Shown here in pieces: positions 34,259-42,630 of a stretch of DNA of 64,000 nucleotides; positions within the stretch are counted from its first letter, which is position 1, and each line of letters starts with the position of its first letter. The notes under the pieces were generated by a model. It was not told the DNA's origin, did not search any database, and saw only the letters and a list, made by a program, of their open reading frames with translations. The stretch is from Paracoccus hibiscisoli (GTDB taxonomy: Bacteria; Pseudomonadota; Alphaproteobacteria; Rhodobacterales; Rhodobacteraceae): NCBI RefSeq assembly GCF_005048265.1, contig NZ_SUNH01000012.1, positions 1 to 64,000 of the forward strand, read 5' to 3'. The translations under genes and the position numbers were made by a program.

Positions 34259-34369
34259 ATCGGGGGGACGCGCATCCTGCAGGGCAGGACGCCGTCAGGC
34301 CCGCGGGGATCGGCGTCGACCGGTGGGCCATCCTGATACCGGGCGCCTATTCCTTCTGGAGGATATCTC

Positions 34370-35106
34370 ATGGCACGACTGTTCGGAAACGACGGCGACA
34401 ACCGGCTTAACGGGACCAGCGTCGCCGACCTGATCTATGGCCGGTCCGGCGATGACACGATTCAGGGCTTTGGCGGCAACGACACCAGTTATGGCGGTGA
34501 GGGCAATGACGTCATCTATGCCGGTGCCGGCAACAATCTGGTCCATGGCGGATCGGGCAATGACCGCATCTGGGCCGGCGGTGGCAATGACCGTATCTTT
34601 GCCGGCGAGGGCAATGATCTGGTCTTTGCCGGGGCCGGCAACAACCGCGTGGTCGGCGGTGAGGGCAACGACACGCTGAACGCGGGCAATGGCCGCGACA
34701 CGATGGAGGGCGGGTCGGCAATGACCGGATGTTTTCCAACGGCGGCGATGACATCCTGTTCGGCGGAGAGGGCGACGACCTGATGGTCGCGGGCGGCGGC
34801 AACGACCGCCTGCGGGGCGGCGAGGGCAATGACACGCTGAACGGCGGCGCGGGCAACGACCTGATGACCGGCGGCGAGGGGGCGGACCGCTTTGTCTTCA
34901 ACGGCGGGCGCGACCGGATCACCGATTTCGAGAATGGCGACGATCAGATCGACCTGTCCTCGTTCGCGGCGATCAACAGCTTTTCCAACATCCGCGCCGC
35001 TGCAAGCCAGCAGGGGTCGGACGTGGTGATCAACATCGGCCCCAACAGCCTGGTGATCGAGGATTTCCGGCTGTCGCAGATGAACGCCGAAGATTTCATC
35101 TGGTAG
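34370..35106 (+). pseudogene. RTX (GGxGxDxxx) calcium-binding protein, frameshifted
   Basis: About 245 residues made of glycine-rich nonapeptides such as GGEGNDVIYAG, GGSGNDRIWAG and GGEGNDTLNAG, which form Ca2+-binding beta-rolls in secreted proteins. The C-terminal part (DRFVFNGGRDRITDFENGDD, ending MNAEDFIW) resembles the end of type I secreted RTX proteins. Near 34715 the frame shifts: GGCGGGTCGGCAATGACCG lacks one G compared with an earlier repeat GGCGGATCGGGCAATGACCG. Restoring it gives one continuous protein. No type I secretion genes are adjacent. May be a true pseudogene or a sequence error. Confidence 0.8.
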
Positions 35107-35127
35107 GACACGCCCCCCGACAGACCG

Positions 35128-35157
35128 GACGGGCCGGGGCGCGATCCCTGGCCCGTC
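35128..35157 (+). terminator. Hairpin after the RTX gene
   Basis: GACGGGCC (35128-35135) and GGCCCGTC (35150-35157) are perfect inverted arms with a 14-nt loop, 22 bp past the RTX stop. Likely terminator, without a U-tract. Confidence 0.55.
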
Positions 35158-35198
35158 TGCCCGTGAAAGGGGCAGGGCCCGCACCGTCGTGACATTTT

Positions 35199-35255
35199 GG
35201 TTTACACACCGCATCCCACCGGGCAGTCTGGGTTTATAAACCAGTTTACTAAACC
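35199..35255. promoter_or_regulatory. LacI-family operators upstream of lacI-like gene
   Basis: GGTTTATAAACC (35231-35242) is a perfect 12-bp palindrome. AGTTTACTAAACC (35243-35255) and GGTTTACACACC (35199-35210) are variants of the same GTTTA/TAAAC half-sites. All lie 26-82 bp before the regulator start, where LacI-type proteins usually bind. This points to autoregulation and control of the whole downstream transporter operon. Confidence 0.75.
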
Positions 35256-35280
35256 GCTTTATCAGGCGGATCCGGGGGAA

Positions 35281-36327
35281 ATGGTGGCCAATCTGCAGGA
35301 TGTCGCGACCGCTGCCGGGGTCTCCAAGGCCACGGTGTCGCGCTATCTGAACGGCTCGCTGGAGCTGCCCGAGCGGACCGCGTCGTTGATCGATGCGGCG
35401 ATCCGGGCGCTGGATTATACCCCCAACCCGCATGCCCGCCGCCTCAGCCTGGGGCGGTCGGACACGATCGCGCTGATCGTGCCCGACATCTCCAGCCCGT
35501 TCTTTGCGACGCTGGTCGGCGCGGTCGAGGCCGAGGCCAGCGAGCAGGGCCTGGCGCTGGCCCTTTACGCGACGCTGAACAGCCCCGCCCGGGAACTGTC
35601 CTATCTGGACCTGGTGCGGACGGGCCATGCGGACGGGCTGATCTTTGTCACCAACCATGCCGGCACGCGAGAGCTGGCCGCCAAGATCAACCGCCTGCCG
35701 CGCTGCGTTGTGGTGGACGAGGATGTGCTGGGCGCCGATGTCCCCAAGATCTTCTGCGACAACCGCCAGGGCGGCTGGCTGGCCGGGCAGCATCTGGCGC
35801 AGGCGGGCCATCGCCACGTCCTGTTCGTGGGCGGTGTCGATGAGATGGTCAGCGGCGCGCGCCGCCATCAGGGCTTTGCCGAGGGGATGGCCGCCATCGC
35901 CGGAGCCCACCACCGGATCGAGCGTATCCGCGGCCCCTATACCATCGACGCCGGTCGCGCGGCGGGCCGCAGTTTTGTCGACCGCGCCCCGCACACCCGC
36001 CCCACCGCGATCTTTGCCACCTCGGACGAGCTGCTGATCGGCCTGTGCGAGGTGCTGGCCGAGGCGGGCGTCGCCATTCCCCATCAGGTCTCGGTCATCG
36101 GTTTCGACGATGTCGGGCCCCTGCACCTGTTCGCACCCGCCGTGACCGCGGTGCGTCAACCCGTCCGCGACCTGGGCCGCCACGCGCTGCGGCGCCTGCT
36201 GGCCATGGACGGCACGGATCCCGCAAAGCCCCCGTCAGAGGAGCTGCTGGATGTCACGCTGATCGCGCGGAACTCCGTTGCGCCGCCGATCCGTTCTTTC
36301 CACCGCAACCCCAACAGCGAGGAATGA
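35281..36327 (+). CDS. LacI-family transcriptional regulator
   Basis: 348 residues. Helix-turn-helix: NLQDVATAAGVSKATVSRYL and the hinge helix NPHARRLSLGRSDTIAL. The periplasmic-binding-protein-like domain follows (IVPDISSPFFATLVGAVEAE, DGLIFVTNHA, IFATSDELLIGLCEVL, SVIGFDDVGPL). The ATG at 35281 follows GGGGGAA; an upstream ATG would place the operators inside the gene. Its stop codon (35325-like ATGA overlap at 36324-36327) touches the solute-binding protein gene, so it heads the operon and presumably responds to the imported sugar-like solute. Confidence 0.92.
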   Translation: MVANLQDVATAAGVSKATVSRYLNGSLELPERTASLIDAAIRALDYTPNPHARRLSLGRSDTIALIVPDISSPFFATLVGAVEAEASEQGLALALYATLNSPARELSYLDLVRTGHADGLIFVTNHAGTRELAAKINRLPRCVVVDEDVLGADVPKIFCDNRQGGWLAGQHLAQAGHRHVLFVGGVDEMVSGARRHQGFAEGMAAIAGAHHRIERIRGPYTIDAGRAAGRSFVDRAPHTRPTAIFATSDELLIGLCEVLAEAGVAIPHQVSVIGFDDVGPLHLFAPAVTAVRQPVRDLGRHALRRLLAMDGTDPAKPPSEELLDVTLIARNSVAPPIRSFHRNPNSEE

Positions 36328-36329
36328 CC

Positions 36330-37259
36330 ATGACCACCCTGACCCGCCGCACCCTGGGTGCGCTGATGACGACCGGCCTGATCGCCGCCGCCCTGCCTGC
36401 CCTGGCGCAGGAGGGCAAGACCTTTGCGCTGGTCCAGATCAACCAGCAGGCGCTGTTCTTCAACGACATGAACCGCGGCGCACAACAGGCCGCAGATGCC
36501 GCGGGCGCGACCCTGCTGATCTTCAACGCCAACAACGATCCGGCGGCGCAGAACAGCGCCATCGAGACCTATATCCAGGAGGGCGTGGACGGCATCGCGG
36601 TCGTGGCTATCGACGTGAATGGCATCATGCCCGCCGTCCAGCAGGCCGTCGATGCGGGCATCCACGTGGTGGCCATCGACGCGATCCTGCCCGAGGGGCC
36701 GCATTCCGCCCAGATCGGCGTGGACAACGCCCAGGCCGGCGCCGATCTGGCGGCCGTGGTGAACGACGCGCTGGACGAGGGGTCCACCCTGGGCATCGTG
36801 GGCGCGCTGAACTCGTTCATCCAGAACGTGCGCAAGGACGGCTTTGAGGCTGCGCTGGACAGCGCCCGCGTCACCGTCGCAGGCACCGTGGACGGCCAGA
36901 ACGTACAGGACACGGCCCTGGGGGCGGCGGAAAACCTGATGACCGCGAACCCGGCGCTGACCGCGATTTATGCCACCGGAGAGCCTGCCCTGCTGGGCGC
37001 CATCGCCGCGGTCGAAAGCCAGGGGCGGCAGGGCGACATCGCCGTCTATGGCTGGGATCTGACCGCGCAGGCCATCGCCGGGATCGAGGCGGGTTACGTC
37101 AAGGCCGTGATCCAGCAGGACCCGGCGGGCATGGGCGCCGCGGCGGTCGAGGCCCTTGGCACCCTGTCGGACGGCGGCAGCGTCGAGGCCGAGATCTCGG
37201 TGCCGGTGACCATCGTGACCTCCGAGAACGTGGACGAGTTCCGGGCGGCGTTCGAGTGA
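36330..37259 (+). CDS. Sugar-type ABC transporter substrate-binding protein
   Basis: 309 residues of the RbsB/FrcB class (peripla_BP_4). It has an export signal (TLGALMTTGLIAAALPALAQ), then FALVQINQQALFFNDMNRGA, LIFNANNDPAAQNSAIETYI, VDGIAVVAIDVNGIMPAV and VYGWDLTAQAIAGIEAGYV. ATG at 36330 is well placed after GAGGA; an ATG two codons earlier overlaps the regulator stop. Ligand is presumably a pentose, hexose, polyol or nucleoside-like compound. Confidence 0.88.
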   Translation: MTTLTRRTLGALMTTGLIAAALPALAQEGKTFALVQINQQALFFNDMNRGAQQAADAAGATLLIFNANNDPAAQNSAIETYIQEGVDGIAVVAIDVNGIMPAVQQAVDAGIHVVAIDAILPEGPHSAQIGVDNAQAGADLAAVVNDALDEGSTLGIVGALNSFIQNVRKDGFEAALDSARVTVAGTVDGQNVQDTALGAAENLMTANPALTAIYATGEPALLGAIAAVESQGRQGDIAVYGWDLTAQAIAGIEAGYVKAVIQQDPAGMGAAAVEALGTLSDGGSVEAEISVPVTIVTSENVDEFRAAFE

Positions 37260-38029
37260 TGCAGCCGGTCCCCTCAGCCGTGGCGCGGGGGGACCACCCC
37301 CCCGCCATCCTGTCGCTGTGCGGCATCACCAAGACCTTCGGATCGCATCAGGCGCTGCGCGGGGTCGATCTGGACGTGCGGGCGGGCGAATGCCTGGGCC
37401 TGATCGGCGACAATGCCGCGGGCAAATCGACGCTGTCCAAGGTGATGTCCGGCACCTATGTCCCCGATGGCGGCCAGATCCTGCTGGACGGCCAGCCGGT
37501 GCGGTTCACCACACCCTCCGAGGCCCGCGCCCAAAAGATCGAGATGGTCTATCAGGACCTGTCGCTGTGCGATCACGTGGATGTCGTGGGCAACCTGTTC
37601 CTGGGCCGAGAGCTGAAGCGCGGCCCCTTCCTGGACCAGCCCCGCATGCTGGCCGAGGCCGAACGCATGCTGGCCGCGCTGGAGATCCGCATCCCGCGCC
37701 TGACCGCCAAGGTGGAAAAGCTGTCGGGCGGCCAGCGCCAGGCCATCGCCATCGCCCGCGCCGCCAGCTTCGACCCCAAGGTCCTGATCATGGACGAACC
37801 GACATCCGCCCTGGCCGTGGCCGAGGTCGAGGCCGTGCTGGCCCTGATCAACCGCGTCAAGGCGCGCGGCGTGGCGGTGGTGCTGGTCACCCACCGGATG
37901 CAGGACCTGTTCCGCGTCTGCGACCGCATCGCCGTCATGTACGAGGGCACCAAGGTCGCTGAACGCCGGACGGAAGACACGAACCTTCAGGAACTGGTCG
38001 ACCTGATCGTCGGCAAGGGAGGCCATTGA
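37259..38029 (+). CDS. Sugar-type ABC transporter ATPase, single domain
   Basis: 256 residues with one ATPase domain (Walker A GDNAAGKSTLSKVMSG, signature LSGGQRQAIAIARA, Walker B VLIMDEPTSALAV, H-loop VTHRM). Most RbsA-type proteins carry two such domains; a single one is as in FrcA. MVYQDLSLCDHVDVVGN and NLFLGREL are typical of this class. The start overlaps the binding-protein stop (TGATG) and the end overlaps the permease start. Confidence 0.92.
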   Translation: MQPVPSAVARGDHPPAILSLCGITKTFGSHQALRGVDLDVRAGECLGLIGDNAAGKSTLSKVMSGTYVPDGGQILLDGQPVRFTTPSEARAQKIEMVYQDLSLCDHVDVVGNLFLGRELKRGPFLDQPRMLAEAERMLAALEIRIPRLTAKVEKLSGGQRQAIAIARAASFDPKVLIMDEPTSALAVAEVEAVLALINRVKARGVAVVLVTHRMQDLFRVCDRIAVMYEGTKVAERRTEDTNLQELVDLIVGKGGH

Positions 38030-39030
38030 TGGCTGTCTATACCGAACGCAAGGCGGGCTCCGCATGGGCGGATTTCATCGGCGAACACGCGCAGGTCCTG
38101 TCCATCGCGATGTTCTTTCTGCTGTGCATGACCATCTTCGGGCTGTCCAGTTCCACATTCCTGACCACCGGCAACCTGCTGAACGTGCTGCGTCAGGCCG
38201 CCCCCATCCTGATCGTCGCGGTCGCCATGACGCTGGTCATCACCACCGCGGGCATCGACTTGTCGGTCGGATCGCAGGTGGCGCTGGTCAACGCCGTCTG
38301 CGCCATCGCCATCGGCGCGGGCCTGCCCTGGCCGGTCGTCGTGCTGCTGATGCTGGCGCTTGGCGCGGGCGTGGGGGCGGTGCAGGGGTGGTTCATCTCG
38401 TATCAGGGCATCCCGGCCTTCATCGTGACGCTGGCGGGCCTGTCGATCCTGCGCGGCTTTGCGCTGTATCTGACCGAGGGCTATTCGATCCCCATCACCA
38501 ACGTGCCCGGTTTCTTCTGGCTGGGGCGCGGGACGCTGGCGGGCTTTCCGGTGCCCGCGCTGATTGCGCTGCTGATCGCGGCCCTGGGTTTCGTCGTCAT
38601 GCTGCGCACGCAATACGGGCGGCAGGTGATCGCGGTGGGGTCCAACATGGAGGCCGCGCGCCGCGTGGGCATGCCCGCAAAACGCGTGCTGGCCTCGGTC
38701 TACGTGGTGGCGGGGCTGGCCTCTGCCGTGGCGGGGATGCTGATTGCCGCGCGGCTTGGCTCGGGGTCGTCGAACGCGGCGCAGGGGTTCGAATTGCAGG
38801 TGATCGCCGCCGTGGTGCTGGGCGGCACCTCGCTGATGGGGGGCAAGGCGTCGATGCTGGGCACGGTGCTGGGCACGATGACCATCGCGGTGATCGGCAA
38901 CGGGCTGATCCTGCTGCATATCTCTCCGTTCTTCACGCAGATCGTGACGGGCGCGATCATCCTGATCGCCATCTGGCTGAACACCAAGCTGTTCGACCGG
39001 GGCTTGCGCATCGGAAAGGCGCGGACATGA
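38029..39030 (+). CDS. Sugar-type ABC transporter permease
   Basis: 333 residues, RbsC/FrcC family. Landmarks: NLLNVLRQAAPILIVAVAMT, TTAGIDLSVGSQVALVNAV, GIPAFIVTLAGLSILRGFAL, AIGSNMEAARRVG-like loop (VGSNMEAARRVGMPAKRVLA) and GGTSLMGGKASMLGTVLG. Around ten membrane helices. Overlaps the ATPase gene and the hydrolase gene by a few bases, so one polycistronic unit. Confidence 0.92.
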   Translation: MAVYTERKAGSAWADFIGEHAQVLSIAMFFLLCMTIFGLSSSTFLTTGNLLNVLRQAAPILIVAVAMTLVITTAGIDLSVGSQVALVNAVCAIAIGAGLPWPVVVLLMLALGAGVGAVQGWFISYQGIPAFIVTLAGLSILRGFALYLTEGYSIPITNVPGFFWLGRGTLAGFPVPALIALLIAALGFVVMLRTQYGRQVIAVGSNMEAARRVGMPAKRVLASVYVVAGLASAVAGMLIAARLGSGSSNAAQGFELQVIAAVVLGGTSLMGGKASMLGTVLGTMTIAVIGNGLILLHISPFFTQIVTGAIILIAIWLNTKLFDRGLRIGKART

Positions 39031-40091
39031 GCGAACTGTCCCTCTGCCACACCCGGTCCGGTCAGGTGATGACCGTCACCGGACCAATCGCGTCCGCCGA
39101 TCTGGGCCACACGCTGATGCATGAGCATCTGCAGAATGACTGTCGCTGCTGGTGGAACGCGCCCACGGACCCCGCGCGGCAATATCTGGCGGACAGCCCG
39201 GTCAGCATCGAGATCCTGTCCGAACTGCGCCAGGACCCTTTCGTGAACCGCCACAACATCGCGCTGGACGACCCCGATCTGGCGATCGCGGAGCTGCGTG
39301 CCTTCACCGCCGCGGGCGGGCGCAGCGTGGTTGACCCGACCTGTCGCGGCATCGGGCGCGACCCCACAACCCTGCGCCGCATCGCGCGGGAAACCGGGCT
39401 GAACATCGTGATGGGCGCGGGCTATTATCTGGCCAGCTCCATGCCTGAACAGGTGGCGCATCTGTCCGTGGACGCCATCGCTGATGAGATCGTGGCCGAG
39501 GCGCTGACCGGCACCGACGGCACGGACGCCCGCATCGGCCTGATCGGAGAGATCGGCGTATCGTCGGATTTCACGGCCGAGGAGGAAAAATCCCTGCGCG
39601 GCGCGGCGCGTGCGCAGGCGCGCACCGGCCTGCCGCTGATGGTGCATCTGCCGGGCTGGTTCCGGCTTGGGCATCGGGTGCTGGACGTGGTCGAATCCGA
39701 GGGCGCCGACCTGCGCCACACGGTGCTGTGCCACATGAACCCCTCGCACGCCGATCCGGTCTATCAGGCGACGCTGGCGCAGCGCGGCGCGTTCATCGAG
39801 TTCGACATGATCGGGATGGATTTCTTCTATGCCGATCAGGGGGTGCAATGCCCGTCCGACGATCAGGTCGCCCGCGCCATCCTGGGCCTGGCCGAACAGG
39901 GGTTCCTGGACCGCATCCTGCTGTCGCAGGACGTGTTCATCAAGATGATGCTGACCCGCTATGGCGGCAACGGATACGCCTTTGTCACCCGCCATTTCCT
40001 GCCGCGCCTGATGCGGCACGGCCTGTCCGCCGGTGACTGCGACCGGCTGATGGTGACGAACCCGCGCCGCGTCTTTGACGCCACCTTCTGA
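39027..40091 (+). CDS. Phosphotriesterase-family metal hydrolase
   Basis: 354 residues, TIM-barrel hydrolase of the PTE/PHP family. Metal ligands are visible: His32-x-His34 in TLMHEHLQ, Glu in IGEIGVSS (replacing the carboxylated Lys of true phosphotriesterases), His in MVHLPGW, His in LCHMNPSHAD and Asp in ILLSQDVF. Members with Glu are often sugar lactonases or hydrolases of phosphosugar esters. The ATG overlaps the permease stop. Probably it opens or hydrolyses the imported compound or an early intermediate; true substrate unknown. Confidence 0.85.
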   Translation: MSELSLCHTRSGQVMTVTGPIASADLGHTLMHEHLQNDCRCWWNAPTDPARQYLADSPVSIEILSELRQDPFVNRHNIALDDPDLAIAELRAFTAAGGRSVVDPTCRGIGRDPTTLRRIARETGLNIVMGAGYYLASSMPEQVAHLSVDAIADEIVAEALTGTDGTDARIGLIGEIGVSSDFTAEEEKSLRGAARAQARTGLPLMVHLPGWFRLGHRVLDVVESEGADLRHTVLCHMNPSHADPVYQATLAQRGAFIEFDMIGMDFFYADQGVQCPSDDQVARAILGLAEQGFLDRILLSQDVFIKMMLTRYGGNGYAFVTRHFLPRLMRHGLSAGDCDRLMVTNPRRVFDATF

Positions 40092-40112
40092 CATCCGCGA
40101 AAGGAACGACCC

Positions 40113-40874
40113 ATGACAACCCGCGTGCTTTTGGTGGGCGAAAGCTGGACCACCTCGGAAACGCATTACAAGGGCTTTGACCAGTTCGGCTCGGTCCGGT
40201 TCCATACCGGCGCGACGCCCCTGCTGACCGCGATGAAGGACAGCGAATTCCAGATCGACTACATGACCGCCCATGACGCCGCCGAGGGCTTTCCGTTCGA
40301 GATCGGTGGCCTGGCGGATTATGACATCGTGATCCTGTCGGATATCGGCGCGAACACCTTTCTGCTGCCGCCCGATGTCTGGCTGCGGTCGAAAACCGTG
40401 CCGAACCGGCTGCGGATGCTGCGGGACTGGGTGGCGCAGGGGGGCAACCTGCTGATGATTGGCGGCTATTTCTCGTTCCAGGGCATCGACGGCAAGGCGC
40501 GTTGGCGAAACACCGCGGTCGAGGACACCCTGCCCGTCACCTGCCACCCCTGGGACGACCGGGTCGAGATCCCCGAGGGCGCGCAGGCCGACATCCTGCT
40601 GCCCGACCACCCGGTCATGGCCGGGATGCCCGCCGCCTGGCCGCCGATCCTGGGCGTGAACGAGGTTATGGTCCGCGACGGCGCCACGGTCGTCGCCCGC
40701 CTGCCCCAGGATCAGGGCGGCCACCCGCTGCTGGTTCTGGGCGGGCATGGTCAGGGGCGCACAGCGGCCTGGACGTCCGACGTGGGGCCGCATTGGCTGT
40801 CGCCCGAATTCTGCGACTGGCCAGGCTACGGCACGCTGTGGAAGAACCTGTTCGGCTGGCTGGTCGCACGGTGA
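40113..40874 (+). CDS. Glutamine-amidotransferase-like (GATase1_like) protein
   Basis: 253 residues resembling the GATase1_like/ThuA-type fold: RVLLVGESWTTSETHYKGFD at the start, DIVILSDIGANTFLLPPDVW, a Rossmann-like turn GGNLLMIGGYFSFQGIDG and near the end LGGHGQGRTAAWTSDVGPHW. No class I nucleophilic Cys-His-Glu triad is evident, so amidotransferase activity is unlikely; such proteins are often found in sugar-catabolic operons without a known reaction. Last gene of the LacI operon, 21 bp after the hydrolase. Confidence 0.75.
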   Translation: MTTRVLLVGESWTTSETHYKGFDQFGSVRFHTGATPLLTAMKDSEFQIDYMTAHDAAEGFPFEIGGLADYDIVILSDIGANTFLLPPDVWLRSKTVPNRLRMLRDWVAQGGNLLMIGGYFSFQGIDGKARWRNTAVEDTLPVTCHPWDDRVEIPEGAQADILLPDHPVMAGMPAAWPPILGVNEVMVRDGATVVARLPQDQGGHPLLVLGGHGQGRTAAWTSDVGPHWLSPEFCDWPGYGTLWKNLFGWLVAR

Positions 40875-40879
40875 GCGGG

Positions 40880-41761
40880 TCAATCCCCCGCCAGGATTGC
40901 GCCCATCGCGGCCGTGTCGGGAAAGGCGCTGACCGTGCCCGCGCGCCCGACCGTCCAGGCGGCCGCCTGAGCCGCATGGCGCAGCGCGCGCGCATCCAGG
41001 GCCACGCCCCGCAGCGCGGCAGAGGCCAGCGCCACCGCCATGAAGCAGTCACCCGCCCCGGTCGTGTCCACCACCGCGCAGGGCGCGGCGGGCACGTCGA
41101 TGCGCGCGCCCGCTCGCACCAGCGTGGCACCCCGCGCGCCAAGGGTCAGCACGACCTCGGCCACGCCCTGGGCCAGCAGGCGGGCGTCACCGCCCAGGGC
41201 TGCGGCCTCGTCCTCGTTGACGAAGGCGCAATCGACCAGCGGCCAGAGGTCTGCCACGTAATCCTGCAGGGGCGAGGGGTTCAGCGCGGTCCGCATGCCT
41301 CGCGCCCGGGCGTCGCGCAGCGCGGCGCCGGTGGTGTCCGCCCCCAGATTGCCCTGCAGCACCAGCAGATCGCCGGGGACGGCGCGCGCCAGGGCGGCGG
41401 TCGCGTGGTCGGGGGTCATGGCGCCCGCGGCGGCGCGGGTGGTGATCACGGCATTTTCGCCATGCCCCGCCATCAGGATGATCGAATTGTCGGTGGCCAC
41501 GCCCGGCAGCGCGATCAGCTGCGCCATCACCGGCTCGGCCGCCAGACGGGCGGCGATCTCGCGTCCGCGGGCGTCCTGGCCCACCGCCGCGACCAGGTGA
41601 CAGGCCAGCCCCGTGCGGGCGATGGCGACCGCCTGGTTCACGCCCTTGCCGCCCAGATCCTGCGACAGCGCGCGGCCAAAGATCGAGGCGCCGGGCCGGG
41701 GGAAATCCTCGACCGACACGGTCTCGTCAAGGGCCGCGTTTCCGATCACAAAAGCCTTCAT
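40880..41761 (-). CDS. PfkB-family carbohydrate kinase
   Basis: 293 residues, ribokinase-like. N-terminal GxG region SQDLGGKGVNQAVAIARTG and C-terminal signature VVDTTGAGDCFMAVALASA, whose Asp is the catalytic base; NPSPLQDYVADLWPLVDCAF and VNEDEAAAL also fit. It should phosphorylate the sugar or sugar-like product of the pathway. ATG at 41761 follows GGAGACGGGCG. Transcribed against the other genes: convergent with the GATase-like gene (5 bp) and divergent from the btpA-like gene with only 32 bp between the starts. Confidence 0.88.
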   Translation of the reverse strand: MKAFVIGNAALDETVSVEDFPRPGASIFGRALSQDLGGKGVNQAVAIARTGLACHLVAAVGQDARGREIAARLAAEPVMAQLIALPGVATDNSIILMAGHGENAVITTRAAAGAMTPDHATAALARAVPGDLLVLQGNLGADTTGAALRDARARGMRTALNPSPLQDYVADLWPLVDCAFVNEDEAAALGGDARLLAQGVAEVVLTLGARGATLVRAGARIDVPAAPCAVVDTTGAGDCFMAVALASAALRGVALDARALRHAAQAAAWTVGRAGTVSAFPDTAAMGAILAGD

Positions 41762-41793
41762 CGCCCGTCTCCGCTTTTTCGAAAGGCCAACCC

Positions 41794-42630
41794 ATGACAC
41801 TGATCTCAGACCGCCCGGCAGGGGCCATCCGCGACATCTTCGGGCGCGACAAGGCCTTGATCGGCATGATCCATTGCCCCGCCTTTCCCGGCGCCCCCCG
41901 CTATCGCGGCGCGTCGATGGACGACATCTATGACACCTGCATGCGCGATGCGGAACGTCTGGTGCAAGGGGGAATGCACGGGCTGATCGTCGAAAACCAC
42001 GGCGACATCCCGTTTTCCAAGCCTGACGATATCGGACCCGAAACCCCCGCCTTCCTGTCGGTCGTGACCGACCGGATCAGGCGCGCCTTTGGCCTGACCA
42101 TCGGCATCAACGTGCTGGCCAACGCGCCCTTGCCCGCACTGGCCACCGCCGTGGCGGGGGGCGCCGATTTCATCCGTGTGAACCAATGGGCCAATGCCTA
42201 TGTCGCCAACGAAGGCTTCATGGAGGGCCGCGCGGCCGAGGCCCTGCGATACCGGTCCCTGCTGCGGGCCGAGCATGTGCGCGTCTTTACCGACGCGCAT
42301 GTCAAGCACGGCAGCCACGCCATCGTGGCCGACCGATCCATCCCGGAGCTGACCCGCGACCTGGGCTTCTTCGACAGCGACTGCATCATCGCCACCGGCC
42401 AGCGCACCGGCGACAGCGCCAGCATGGACGAGATCGACGAGATCGGCGGTGCGACCCATCTGCCGCTGCTGGTGGGGTCCGGCGTGACGCCCGACAATGT
42501 CGCGGCGATCCTGGGCCGCACCAATGGCGTGATCGTGGCATCGTCGCTCAAGGAGGGGGGCGTGTGGTGGAACCCGGTCGACCCCGAACGCGTCCGCCGC
42601 TTTGTCGCCGCAGCCGAGGCCGCGCTGTGA
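41794..42630 (+). CDS. BtpA/SgcQ-family protein
   Basis: 278 residues, predicted TIM barrel. Family motifs: LIGMIHCPAFPGAPRY, RDAERLVQGGMHGLIVENHG, IGINVLANAPLPALATAVAG, ADFIRVNQWANAYVANEGF, FTDAHVKHGSHA, LLVGSGVTPDNVA and GVIVASSLKEGGVWWNPVD. BtpA was named for photosystem I biogenesis, but SgcQ and most bacterial homologues sit in sugar operons and have no settled reaction. Here the neighbours (PfkB kinase, sugar ABC, hydrolase) favour a phosphosugar or glycoside processing step. AAAGG precedes the ATG. Confidence 0.85.
   Translation: MTLISDRPAGAIRDIFGRDKALIGMIHCPAFPGAPRYRGASMDDIYDTCMRDAERLVQGGMHGLIVENHGDIPFSKPDDIGPETPAFLSVVTDRIRRAFGLTIGINVLANAPLPALATAVAGGADFIRVNQWANAYVANEGFMEGRAAEALRYRSLLRAEHVRVFTDAHVKHGSHAIVADRSIPELTRDLGFFDSDCIIATGQRTGDSASMDEIDEIGGATHLPLLVGSGVTPDNVAAILGRTNGVIVASSLKEGGVWWNPVDPERVRRFVAAAEAAL

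Noticed and set aside
34370..35106. Two separate RTX genes
   Set aside because: The second frame begins inside a nonapeptide repeat with no ribosome-binding site; one missing G explains both parts as a single gene.
40113..40874. True glutamine amidotransferase
   Set aside because: No nucleophilic Cys elbow or His-Glu pair of class I enzymes was found; only the fold-level similarity is supported.
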